Assembly: GCA_958448705.1 (NCBI GenBank)
Contig: CAUDEY010000001.1
Span: forward strand, 1 to 64,000
Origin: UMGS1322 sp900550765
Lineage (GTDB): Bacteria; Bacillota; Clostridia; Christensenellales; QALW01
Length of the DNA stretch: 64,000 nt
Direction: 5' to 3'
The position numbers and the translations under genes are program-made. The notes under the pieces were generated by a model. The model did not search any database. It saw nothing but the letters and a program-made list of their open reading frames with translations, and was not told the origin of the DNA. How positions within the stretch are numbered: the stretch's first letter is position 1; each line of letters opens with the position of its first letter. Shown here one piece after another: positions 15,777 to 24,177 of the stretch.

Positions 15777-18700
15777 ATGTATAAAAAAGTGGACGCCGGC
15801 CTCAATTTTATTGACCGGGAAAAAGAGATTCTTACCTATTGGAAGAAACATGATATCTTCAGGCGCAGCACTGAAAAAAATGAAGGCGGCCCTGAATTTA
15901 CGTTTTATGACGGTCCCCCTACGGCCAACGGAAAACCGCATATCGGCCATATTTTAACGCGCGTTATTAAGGACATTATCCCCCGATACCGCACAATGAA
16001 AGGATATCACGTACTGCGTAAGGCCGGCTGGGATACCCACGGTCTGCCGGTAGAGCTTGAGGTGGAAAAACAGCTTGGCATCAGCGGGAAACCGCAGATC
16101 GAAGAGTTTGGTATTGAGCCCTTCCTTCAGCGCTGCAAGGAAAGTGTTTGGAAGTACAAAGGCGAATGGGAAAAAATGAGTGACCGTGTAGGGTATTGGG
16201 TAGATATGGAACACCCTTACGTCACATATGAAAACGATTATATCGAAAGTGAGTGGTGGGCCTTAAAGACCATTGCCGAAAAAGGTTTGCTGTATAAAGG
16301 CCATAAAGTCGTTCCCTACTGTCCCCGCTGCGGAACGGCACTTTCTTCTCACGAGGTGGCGCAGGGCTACAAAGACGTAAAAGAGACCAGCGTTTTTGTT
16401 GCTTTTAAAGTAAAAAATGAAGAAAACACCTATCTGCTTGCGTGGACGACTACCCCTTGGACGCTTCCCTCCAACGTAGCGCTTTGCGTAAACGCCAAGG
16501 AGGATTACGTATACGCCGAAAAAGACGGCCGCATCTACATTGCCGCCGCGGCTCTGCTGCAAAGCGCCCTTGGCGAGGACTGCACCGTTTTAAAAACCGT
16601 AAAGGGCAGCGAACTGTGCGGTATGGATTACCAGCCGCTTTTTGACTTTGCCAAAACCGATAAACGTGCCTGGTATGTAGTTGCCGATGACTATGTAACG
16701 CTTGACGCCGGATCCGGCATCGTGCATATCGCCCCCGCCTTCGGTGAAGATGACGCCCGGGTGGGTCGCGAAAACGATTTACCCTTTGTTCAATTAATCA
16801 ATGCCCAGGGCCGATTTGTTGAAGAAGCCGTTCCCTACGCCGGCATGTTTATCAAAGACGCGGATAAGCACATCATAAAAGACCTTGAGAAAACCGGAAA
16901 CCTGGTAAAAGCATTGGAATTTACACACAGCTATCCGTTCTGCTGGCGCTGCGATACGCCCTTGATCTACTATGCCAGAAGCACCTGGTTTATTAAAATG
17001 ACAGCCGTTAAAGAACAGCTGATTCGCAACAACCGTTCGGTAAACTGGATTCCCGAAAGCATCAAGGACGGCCGCATGGGTAACTTTTTGGAAAATGTAA
17101 TTGACTGGGGTCTCTCCCGTGAGCGCTACTGGGGTACTCCCCTGCCCGTTTGGGAATGCGAATGCGGTCACTTCCATACGGTAGGCTCCCGCAGGGAGCT
17201 TGCCCAGCTTACCGGCTGCAGTGAGGACATCGAGCTGCATAAGCCTTTTCTGGATCCCCTGACCATTCAATGCCCCAAATGCGGCCGCGAGATGCACCGT
17301 GCCCCCGAGGTTATCGATTGCTGGTTCGACAGCGGCTCTATGCCTTTTGCTCAGCTGCATTATCCCTTTGAAAACAAGGAAGAATTTGAAAAACTGTTTC
17401 CGGCGGACTTTATCAGCGAAGCCATTGACCAAACACGCGGCTGGTTCTATACGCTGCTTGCTATATCTACGCTTTTATTTGATAAAGCACCTTTTAAAAA
17501 CTGTATCGTGTTAGGTCATGTAAACGATAAAGACGGCATCAAGATGAGCAAGCATAAAGGCAACGTTGTAGACCCCTGGAGTATTTTAGATAAGCAAGGC
17601 GCCGACGCAGTGCGGTGGTACTTCTATACCGGCTCCGCCCCATGGCTTCCCTCCCGTTTTTACAGTGAAGCCGTCAGTGAGGCGCAGCGCAAATACATGG
17701 GCACCCTTTGGAATACCTATGCCTTTTATGTGATGTACGCTGAGATTGATCAATTTGATCCTACGGCACATCCATTGGAATACGATAAGCTTTCCGTAAT
17801 GGATAAATGGATTCTTTCAAAGCTTAACAGCTTAATTTCCTTTGTGGACGAAGGCCTTGAAAATTACAGGATCACCGAAACCGCCCGTGCACTGGGAGAT
17901 TTTGTAGACGAACTGAGCAATTGGTATGTCCGCCGCGGCCGGGAAAGATATTGGGGCAGTGAAATGAGCCAGGATAAAATCAATGCCTATATGACGCTTT
18001 ATACTGTTTTAACAACGCTTACAAAACTGACCGCCCCCTATACTCCGTTTGTCGCCGAGGAAATTTACCGTAACTTGGTGTGTTCCTTAGATGCCAGTGC
18101 GCCGGAAAGCGTACATCTTTGTTCTTTCCCTGAGGCGAACAAGGAATGGATCGATAAAGAGCTTGAAGAGGATATGGAATATCTCCTTAAAGCAGTAGCT
18201 TTGGGACGTGCATGCCGGAATGAAGCCAACATTAAAAACCGTCAGCCGCTGCAGACGCTGTATATCAGCGGCGCCAAAATACTTCCGGAGAAATTCTGCC
18301 GGGAGCTGGCCGACGAGCTGAATGTAAAAGAAGTAAAATTCACCGACGACTCCAGTGATTTTATTACCTATACTTTTAAGCCGCAGCTGCGCACGGTAGG
18401 TCCTAAATACGGAAAATTGGTAGGCGGTATCAGCCGCTATCTGGCCTCAGCCGACGGCTCCAAGCTCATGAAGGAGCTCAATACAAACGGTGTCCTTTCC
18501 TTTTCGCTTGACGGAACAGACATTACTCTTGCACAGGAGGATCTTTTAATTACTCCCGCCAATAAATCAGGCTTTACCGCGCAAAGCGAAGCGGGCATAA
18601 CTGCGGTGTTGGATACCAATATCACCGACGAATTGCGGCGGGAAGGCTATATGCGAGAGCTCGTTTCCAAGATACAGACCATGCGCAAGGAAATCGGTTT

Positions 18701-18890
18701 AGAAGTAACAGACCATATTTTGCTCACCCTGACGGCGGATGCTCCTTTAGACGCTATTGCCGCCGAATTTGCCGAAGAAATCAAATCCGACTGCCTGGCC
18801 GACGCGCTCACGGTGGGCGCTGCCGGGCCGGACAGCAAGAAATGGGATATCAATGATCTGCAATGCACCATTTCTATTCAAAAGGTATAA
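15777..18890 (+). CDS. ileS: isoleucyl-tRNA synthetase (type 2-like)
   Basis: This 1037-aa class I synthetase charges tRNA-Ile. The ATP motifs are H55-I-G-H58 and K589-M-S-K-H, the CP1 editing domain lies at about 200-400 (WTTTPWTLPSN, then GIVHIAPAFGEDD), and an anticodon-binding domain follows. The length and blocks such as DRVGYWVDMEHPYVT, GLLYKGHKVVPYCPRC and WYVRRGRERYW fit the longer, eukaryote-like type 2 enzymes; the C-terminal zinc finger of the ~930-aa type 1 enzymes is absent. The start at 15777 follows ACGGAGGT. The frame stays open upstream to 15606, but that region is the T-box leader. Confidence 0.95.
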   Translation: MYKKVDAGLNFIDREKEILTYWKKHDIFRRSTEKNEGGPEFTFYDGPPTANGKPHIGHILTRVIKDIIPRYRTMKGYHVLRKAGWDTHGLPVELEVEKQLGISGKPQIEEFGIEPFLQRCKESVWKYKGEWEKMSDRVGYWVDMEHPYVTYENDYIESEWWALKTIAEKGLLYKGHKVVPYCPRCGTALSSHEVAQGYKDVKETSVFVAFKVKNEENTYLLAWTTTPWTLPSNVALCVNAKEDYVYAEKDGRIYIAAAALLQSALGEDCTVLKTVKGSELCGMDYQPLFDFAKTDKRAWYVVADDYVTLDAGSGIVHIAPAFGEDDARVGRENDLPFVQLINAQGRFVEEAVPYAGMFIKDADKHIIKDLEKTGNLVKALEFTHSYPFCWRCDTPLIYYARSTWFIKMTAVKEQLIRNNRSVNWIPESIKDGRMGNFLENVIDWGLSRERYWGTPLPVWECECGHFHTVGSRRELAQLTGCSEDIELHKPFLDPLTIQCPKCGREMHRAPEVIDCWFDSGSMPFAQLHYPFENKEEFEKLFPADFISEAIDQTRGWFYTLLAISTLLFDKAPFKNCIVLGHVNDKDGIKMSKHKGNVVDPWSILDKQGADAVRWYFYTGSAPWLPSRFYSEAVSEAQRKYMGTLWNTYAFYVMYAEIDQFDPTAHPLEYDKLSVMDKWILSKLNSLISFVDEGLENYRITETARALGDFVDELSNWYVRRGRERYWGSEMSQDKINAYMTLYTVLTTLTKLTAPYTPFVAEEIYRNLVCSLDASAPESVHLCSFPEANKEWIDKELEEDMEYLLKAVALGRACRNEANIKNRQPLQTLYISGAKILPEKFCRELADELNVKEVKFTDDSSDFITYTFKPQLRTVGPKYGKLVGGISRYLASADGSKLMKELNTNGVLSFSLDGTDITLAQEDLLITPANKSGFTAQSEAGITAVLDTNITDELRREGYMRELVSKIQTMRKEIGLEVTDHILLTLTADAPLDAIAAEFAEEIKSDCLADALTVGAAGPDSKKWDINDLQCTISIQKV

Positions 18891-18895
18891 GGAGT

Positions 18896-19759
18896 ATGTG
18901 GGTAGCAGATAGCTGGCAGGACTATGAACTGTTGGACACCGGTGACGGCATGAAGCTGGAGCGATGGAAAGATATCCTTTTACTGCGGCCGGATCCACAG
19001 GTAATATGGCCCTTTACCGAGCAGATAAACAAAAAAAATACTCATGCGGTATACAAACGTTCTTCCTCCGGAGGCGGTTCCTGGGATTTTATAAAAAAAG
19101 TGCCCCCTCAATGGAACATTCATTGGCAAGAGTTAACCTTTACCGTACGCCCGATGGGCTTTAAGCATACCGGACTTTTCCCGGAGCAGGCGATAAACTG
19201 GGAATGGATGCGCAATCTAATCCGCACTGCCGACAGAGAAATCAAGGTTCTGAATTTATTCGGCTATACCGGCGGCGCCACAGTAGCCTGTGCTTCTGCC
19301 GGAGCAAAGGTATGTCACGTAGATGCAGCAAAAAACATGGTAGCTATCGGCAAGGAAAATTTAGCAGCCTCCGGCTTGGAAAATGCACCGGTACGGTGGA
19401 TCGTTGACGATTGCCTGAAATTTGTTGAGCGTGAAATACGGCGCGGCAATCACTATGACGGCATCATTTTGGATCCTCCCAGCTATGGACGCGGTCCCAG
19501 CGGCGAGCTTTGGCACTTAGAGGAAATGCTGTATCCCTTTTTAGAAAAATGCGCCGCTGTCCTATCGGCGCGGCCGCTGTTCGTTTTACTCAACAGCTAT
19601 ACCACGGGACTTCAGCCTTTAGTGCTCCGCAATGTGCTGCAAAAAACCGTTTGCAGCCGTTTCGGCGGATATGTGGAAGCACAGGAATTAGGGTTAAGGG
19701 CTGCAAAGGGAAATATCATTCTGCCCTGCGGTGCCTCAGGAAGATGGGAAGGAAAATAA
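18896..19759 (+). CDS. class I SAM-dependent methyltransferase (RlmI/RlmK-like)
   Basis: This 287-aa protein has a SAM-binding Rossmann domain: VLNLFGYTGGATVACASAGA (motif I), HVDAAKNMV, WIVDDCLKFVE and the catalytic-type motif ILDPPSYGRGP. The N-terminal region (WQDYELLDTGDGMKLERW) and the FKHTGLFPEQ block match the Methyltrans_SAM group that includes rRNA cytosine methyltransferases; an rRNA target is likely but not proved. It begins 5 bp after ileS. AAGGAG is very close to the ATG, so translational coupling to ileS is likely. Confidence 0.9.
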   Translation: MWVADSWQDYELLDTGDGMKLERWKDILLLRPDPQVIWPFTEQINKKNTHAVYKRSSSGGGSWDFIKKVPPQWNIHWQELTFTVRPMGFKHTGLFPEQAINWEWMRNLIRTADREIKVLNLFGYTGGATVACASAGAKVCHVDAAKNMVAIGKENLAASGLENAPVRWIVDDCLKFVEREIRRGNHYDGIILDPPSYGRGPSGELWHLEEMLYPFLEKCAAVLSARPLFVLLNSYTTGLQPLVLRNVLQKTVCSRFGGYVEAQELGLRAAKGNIILPCGASGRWEGK

Positions 19760-19760
19760 G

Positions 19761-20453
19761 ATGTTTGAAATTTTATATGAAGACAACCATATTATCGTAG
19801 CAGAAAAGCCGCAGAACATGATTATTGCCGGTGACGATACCGGTGATGCCTCCATGTTTGCCGTTTTAAAAGAATATATCCGTGTGAAGTATAACAAGCC
19901 CGGCGACGCCTACTTAGGCCTTGTACATCGCTTGGACCGCCCCGCCGGCGGCTTGGCGGTATTCGCACGAACCTCCAAGGCGGCCGCAAGGCTTAGCCAG
20001 CAGTTAAAGGATAACGAGTTAAAGCGCACCTATTACTGCGTTGTACGCGGCGTTCCGAAAAATCCCTGTGACAGGCTGATCCACTATTTAAAAAAAGATA
20101 TGCGCGAAAATATGGTGTCTGTTGTTCCTCAATCGGTAGAGGGTGCCAAAAAAGCAATTCTCAATTATAAGGTACTGCAAACGATCGATACCGCAGAAGG
20201 GCCGCTTTCTCTGATACAGGTACAGCTGGAAACAGGGCGTTCTCACCAGATTCGTGTGCAAATGGCTCACATCGGCTGCCCGCTTTGGGGCGATCAGCGT
20301 TATGGTTTTGGGATAAATAAAAAAGGGCAGCAGCTTGCTCTTTATGCGGTAAAGCTGCGGCTCATTCATCCCACTAAAAAAGATTCGATGCAGTTTATCT
20401 GTTATCCGCCTCAAATCAGCCCGTGGACGGCTTTTGAGCTGAACATTGAATAG
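19761..20453 (+). CDS. RluA-family pseudouridine synthase
   Basis: This 230-aa enzyme converts uridine to pseudouridine in structured RNA. The catalytic block VHRLDRPAGGLAVFART carries the active-site Asp (HRLDR), and the family's C-terminal LETGRSHQIRVQMAHIGCPLWGD is present. It has no S4 domain. The start at 19761 follows GGAAGGAAAAT and is 1 bp after the preceding stop, so ileS, the methyltransferase and this gene form one transcription unit ended by a terminator at 20470-20498. Confidence 0.93.
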   Translation: MFEILYEDNHIIVAEKPQNMIIAGDDTGDASMFAVLKEYIRVKYNKPGDAYLGLVHRLDRPAGGLAVFARTSKAAARLSQQLKDNELKRTYYCVVRGVPKNPCDRLIHYLKKDMRENMVSVVPQSVEGAKKAILNYKVLQTIDTAEGPLSLIQVQLETGRSHQIRVQMAHIGCPLWGDQRYGFGINKKGQQLALYAVKLRLIHPTKKDSMQFICYPPQISPWTAFELNIE

Positions 20454-20469
20454 CCGTCTGTTTTATCTA

Positions 20470-20498
20470 AAAAAATGACTGCAATGCAGTCATTTTTT
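20470..20498. terminator. bidirectional terminator
   Basis: ATGACTGC-AAT-GCAGTCAT, flanked by an A-run and a T-run, serves the rightward ileS operon and the leftward esterase. Its right arm contains the esterase stop codon. Confidence 0.85.
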
Positions 20499-21557
20499 AT
20501 TGATTTTCTTTTTCATAAACGCCATATACTGCAGCCAATCGGTCCGGCCTAAAAAATGAATCCCGTCACGCAGGTGATAGCCAATATTCCCCTCATGAAA
20601 AGAATCTCCTATATGTGCAGACTCCTTAGGCCCTACAAATCCCATATGCCCGTTAACCTCCCACGCCGGTGACGCCTCGCAGCAACAAAGCTGCTCGGAA
20701 TACGGATCCGCCCATGCATCCAGGCTGGCGCTGCCCACACACAAAAAACGAGGTGCGATTGCTCCTAACAAAAAGTGCTGATCAAAAGGCATGGATTCCA
20801 CGTTTTTTGCATACCGATGATAATTTTCACAGAACCAGTAGGGAAGCACTCGGGTAATGCTCTCTATCGTTTCAGCGTTTTCATGTTTTATCCGCTCCAG
20901 CGCAGCACCCGCACAGCCGGAATCATTAGAAAACGCAAAGCGAAAGCGCTCATCCTGTGCGGCGCACCAAAGTGCCGTCTTTCCCAGGCGGGAATGTCCG
21001 ATCACAGCCACATTTTCAGAATCCACCTCGCTGCGCGTCAGCAGATAATCCAATACACGGCTCGCCCCCCAGGCCCACATGGAGATCTTTCCCCAGTCCG
21101 TACCGTCGTATTTACGGCGATACATCCCCGCAAGCTTATCAGTAAAATCGCCGTTATCACTGGTAATATCCTGATAATAGACGACTGCCAGCGCAAAGCC
21201 GTTATCAAGGATTTCCTCTGCGGGGAAATACATATCGTAAGCATCCGGGCGGAAATTCAGCAGTAAAAACAAGGGATTCTTTTTTCCGTTTTCCGGTATA
21301 AAAAGTTTGATAGGAAAAGAAACTTCTCCTTTTTCCGCTGCAAAAGAAATATCAATCGACTCTAACCGAGCATGGCCGGAACAGCATTTTTTATCCACCG
21401 CGCGCACTGTTCCTTTTACGCGTTCGGGAGCCTCCGGCGAATATCCGTATTCCTCTCTTCTTAAAATATCCAAAATTTCCTGGCGGCGCACCCGCCAATC
21501 CTCTCCGTTTTCCACCCATCTGCCATCGTTTAATTTTAATAATGCAGGAAGTTTCAT
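20490..21557 (-). CDS. CE15-like glucuronoyl esterase / alpha-beta hydrolase
   Basis: This 355-aa protein resembles carbohydrate esterase family 15, which cleaves esters between glucuronoxylan and lignin. It has the nucleophile elbow GHSRLGK with S189, DSGCAG after it, and the C-terminal His in RDGIHFLGRTDW (H334); the third member is probably an acidic residue around 275-290. There is no signal peptide, so it would act inside the cell on imported fragments. The start at 21557 has AGGAGA upstream; an earlier in-frame ATG at 21659 lacks a ribosome binding site. It is transcribed alone. Confidence 0.88.
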   Translation of the reverse strand: MKLPALLKLNDGRWVENGEDWRVRRQEILDILRREEYGYSPEAPERVKGTVRAVDKKCCSGHARLESIDISFAAEKGEVSFPIKLFIPENGKKNPLFLLLNFRPDAYDMYFPAEEILDNGFALAVVYYQDITSDNGDFTDKLAGMYRRKYDGTDWGKISMWAWGASRVLDYLLTRSEVDSENVAVIGHSRLGKTALWCAAQDERFRFAFSNDSGCAGAALERIKHENAETIESITRVLPYWFCENYHRYAKNVESMPFDQHFLLGAIAPRFLCVGSASLDAWADPYSEQLCCCEASPAWEVNGHMGFVGPKESAHIGDSFHEGNIGYHLRDGIHFLGRTDWLQYMAFMKKKINKK

Positions 21558-21688
21558 ACTGATTTCTCCTATAAAAATACTTAAAAATATTGTAGTATAT
21601 TCAATTTCAAAAGTCAATACAGCAAAGATAAGATTTTTATGCGCAAAAGGTATCTCCACCGCATAAAAACTCTAAAAACAGTAACCGT

Positions 21689-21717
21689 TTGCCTTTCCTA
21701 TAAATCAGTGGTATAAT
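21689..21717 (+). promoter_or_regulatory. sigma-A promoter for rfbA
   Basis: TTGCCT (21689-21694) and TATAAT (21712-21717) are separated by 17 bp. Confidence 0.8.
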
Positions 21718-21733
21718 ATGATTATCTGATCAT

Positions 21734-21770
21734 GGCAGATATCTGCCCGGGCAAAAATTTTATATGCCCG
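21734..21770 (+). promoter_or_regulatory. leader palindrome and hairpin before rfbA
   Basis: A perfect 14-bp palindrome GGCAGATATCTGCC (21734-21747) lies about 10 bp after the predicted transcription start. It is directly followed by CGGGCA (21748-21753) and its inverse TGCCCG (21765-21770), then an A/T-rich stretch ending TTTTTGTTTTT. The palindrome could be an operator; the second stem with its downstream T-rich run could be an attenuator. Confidence 0.5.
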
Positions 21771-21802
21771 AAAAATTTTTGTTTTTACGGAGGTTTCTTC
21801 CC

Positions 21803-22696
21803 ATGTGCACAAAAAAAACCAAGGGTATTATCTTAGCCGGCGGCAAGGGTACCCGTCTGTATCCCATGACAAGGGTAATTTCCAAGCAGCTGCTGGCTAT
21901 TTATGATAAGCCGCTCATCTACTATCCGCTTTCAGTCCTTTTGCTTGCCGGTATCAATGAAATCCTGATTATCTCCACACCGGAGGATACACCGCTTTAC
22001 AAGCGTTTGTTCGGCGACGGCAGCCGCTTGGGCATTTCTATTTCCTATGCCGTTCAGGATTCCCCCCGCGGTCTGGCAGATGCCTTTATCATTGGTGAGG
22101 ATTTTATCGGCGAGGACAACGTATGTCTTATCTTAGGAGATAACGTATTTTATGGACAGAACTTTTCTCAGCTGCTTTTTAAGGCTAAGGCAACCGAATC
22201 CGGGGCCACCATATTCGGCTATCCCGTTTCCGACCCTCACGCTTTCGGTGTGGTAGAATTTGACGAGGATCGCAAAGTAATCTCCATAGAAGAAAAGCCA
22301 CAAGAGCCTAAAAGCAACTTTGCCGTACCCGGACTCTATTTTTACGATAATAAAGTGATTGAAATTGCAAAAAACGTGGAACCTTCCCCCCGCGGTGAAA
22401 TTGAAATCACTTCGGTAAACAATGCCTATTTGAAAAATCGTGAGCTGAATGTTATTTTAATGGGCCGCGGCATGGCCTGGCTGGATACCGGTACGCCTAA
22501 CGGAATGCTGACTGCTTCTTCCTATGTACAAGCTGTACAATCGCTGCAGGGTTTTTATATTTCCTGCATCGAAGAGATTGCTTGGCGGCGCGGCTTTATT
22601 ACTACCGAGCAGCTGCGGGCACTGGGCGAAGAAATGAAAGCCAGTGATTACGGCCAGTATATCATTGCTTTGGCTAAACGAAACAAACGTTTTTAA
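21803..22696 (+). CDS. rfbA: glucose-1-phosphate thymidylyltransferase
   Basis: This 297-aa enzyme makes dTDP-glucose from dTTP and glucose-1-phosphate, the first step of dTDP-sugar synthesis for envelope glycans. The nucleotidyltransferase signature GIILAGGKGTRLYPMT is at residues 8-23, with KQLLAIYDKPLIYYPLS, LGDNVFYG, EEKPQEPKSN and WLDTGTPNGM following the RmlA pattern. The start follows ACGGAGGT. The rest of the dTDP-rhamnose pathway (rfbB, rfbC, rfbD) is not adjacent. A terminator follows at once. Confidence 0.95.
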   Translation: MCTKKTKGIILAGGKGTRLYPMTRVISKQLLAIYDKPLIYYPLSVLLLAGINEILIISTPEDTPLYKRLFGDGSRLGISISYAVQDSPRGLADAFIIGEDFIGEDNVCLILGDNVFYGQNFSQLLFKAKATESGATIFGYPVSDPHAFGVVEFDEDRKVISIEEKPQEPKSNFAVPGLYFYDNKVIEIAKNVEPSPRGEIEITSVNNAYLKNRELNVILMGRGMAWLDTGTPNGMLTASSYVQAVQSLQGFYISCIEEIAWRRGFITTEQLRALGEEMKASDYGQYIIALAKRNKRF

Positions 22697-22710
22697 AAGC
22701 CTTTCTTCTA

Positions 22711-22739
22711 AAAACAGCCGTTTTAACCGGCTGTTTTTT
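22711..22739 (+). terminator. terminator after rfbA
   Basis: AAAACAGCCG (22711-22720) pairs with CGGCTGTTTT (22728-22737), followed by more T. Confidence 0.88.
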
Positions 22740-22757
22740 CCGGCTTTCCCGGAAATC

Positions 22758-22786
22758 TTGACTCGTATTTTCCCCCATGTTATAAT
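22758..22786 (+). promoter_or_regulatory. sigma-A promoter for the clan GH-D glycosidase
   Basis: TTGACT (22758-22763) and TATAAT (22781-22786) are 17 bp apart. Confidence 0.85.
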
Positions 22787-22814
22787 ACATAAAAAGCAAC
22801 AGGAGGTGTATACC

Positions 22815-24098
22815 TTGATTCAGCACTTTACAAAAGAAACAGTTCTTACTTTTTCTATTCTCCCGCCCTTGTATCTTCCGTTTTACAATGAATGGGGTGC
22901 AAATGCGTACAGCACCTATTCCAAATTCTCCTATGATCCATTCACATTGCGCGCCTCAAGCACCTCAGGCTCTCCCGTTGTTTTAACCGGAACCTGTTTT
23001 TTCGGCTTCCTGAACGAGCAGGGCGGCCGGTTCTCGTATGACGGCTGCAATAAGCTGACGATTACCTGCCCTGCCGGCCAAGCGCTTTATTATAATGAAA
23101 ATTGCAATCCCTACAGTGAATGGCTCGAATATAACCGGGAAATTTTAAAGGATTATACCGCCCCAAAAGCAGAAGCCTTCTGGAGCGGCCTTGAATATTG
23201 CACCTGGGTGGATCAAAAACATAAAGCGGCGCAGCAGAATGCAGCAACCTTTCAAGCGCCGCTTTGCGAAGAATTCGTATATGACTATATGCGCCGCGTT
23301 AATAAGCTGAAGATGCCGAAGGGAAAACTCACCATTGATGATGGCTGGGATGTTCGTTATTCGGATGACGGAAAGATGTGCTACGGCAACTGGCAGATCG
23401 ACCGCAACAAGTTTCCGCATATGGAAACATTAGTGAAAGATATGAAAGAAGACGGCTTTCTTCCCGGCTTGTGGTTTGCCCCTTTCACCCTTACCCCCAA
23501 CAGCGAGTTGGCCAAAAAGCATCCGGAGCTCTTAGGCGAACCCTTCGGCGGATCAGCAGAATCAGAAGCTGTCCGCAGGCTGATGTGTATAAAGCCCGAT
23601 CCGATCTTAAAGGAGTATTATACAAAAATCTTCTCCTATTATATTGATATGGGCTTTTGCAAATTCAAGCTGGATATGTCCTACGGCAATAAAAGAGAAA
23701 TGATTGAGCTTTTAAAAATGATGTACACCATCATTAAAAGCTTGAACAGCACGGTAGAAGTGGAAGCCCATATTCCCGATATTTTTGCCTCGCGCTACTG
23801 CGATACGGTACGGCTTAACGATGTTATGTTCGATGAAAATGATGCCTGGCGCGCAGTAACTATGGAGCATTACAAAGTCTGCCGCTATTCTTCTTCCGAT
23901 AAAATATTGAACCTTGACCATTTAGGTACCAACGAACCTCTTCCCGCAGCAGAATTATACCTGGAGCATACCAAAATATTGCTGGATCTGCCCGGGGGAT
24001 ATCCTTGCGTTTCTCTGCTTCCCGATCACTTTGACCAAAGGACCTGTGATGAATTTACCGCACGTATCCGTGCTTGGCATCAGCAAAACAGCAAATAG
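22815..24098 (+). CDS. alpha-galactosidase-like glycosidase (clan GH-D, GH27/GH36-type)
   Basis: This 427-aa protein has a short N-terminal beta region and a TIM barrel with the clan GH-D pattern: LTIDDGWD (near 173), GLWFAPF (near 218), FKLD287 as the probable nucleophile strand, and VRLND336VMFDEN in the place of the acid/base strand. The family normally cleaves alpha-galactosides with retention. It is shorter than GH36 enzymes (about 700 aa) and has no signal peptide. The start is the TTG at 22815, preceded by AGGAGGTG at ideal spacing; the in-frame ATG at 22644 lies inside rfbA. It is a single-gene unit with its own promoter and terminator. Confidence 0.85.
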   Translation: MIQHFTKETVLTFSILPPLYLPFYNEWGANAYSTYSKFSYDPFTLRASSTSGSPVVLTGTCFFGFLNEQGGRFSYDGCNKLTITCPAGQALYYNENCNPYSEWLEYNREILKDYTAPKAEAFWSGLEYCTWVDQKHKAAQQNAATFQAPLCEEFVYDYMRRVNKLKMPKGKLTIDDGWDVRYSDDGKMCYGNWQIDRNKFPHMETLVKDMKEDGFLPGLWFAPFTLTPNSELAKKHPELLGEPFGGSAESEAVRRLMCIKPDPILKEYYTKIFSYYIDMGFCKFKLDMSYGNKREMIELLKMMYTIIKSLNSTVEVEAHIPDIFASRYCDTVRLNDVMFDENDAWRAVTMEHYKVCRYSSSDKILNLDHLGTNEPLPAAELYLEHTKILLDLPGGYPCVSLLPDHFDQRTCDEFTARIRAWHQQNSK

Positions 24099-24115
24099 TC
24101 AATATAAAAAAGCAT

Positions 24116-24158
24116 GCCGCCTGCTGTTATTTTGTCCTGCAGCAGGCGGCGTTTTCTT
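24116..24158 (+). terminator. strong terminator after the GH-D gene
   Basis: GCCGCCTGCTG (24116-24126) pairs perfectly with CAGCAGGCGGC (24140-24150), followed by GTTTTCTT. Confidence 0.85.
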
Positions 24159-24177
24159 ATCTATCCCTATAACAATA

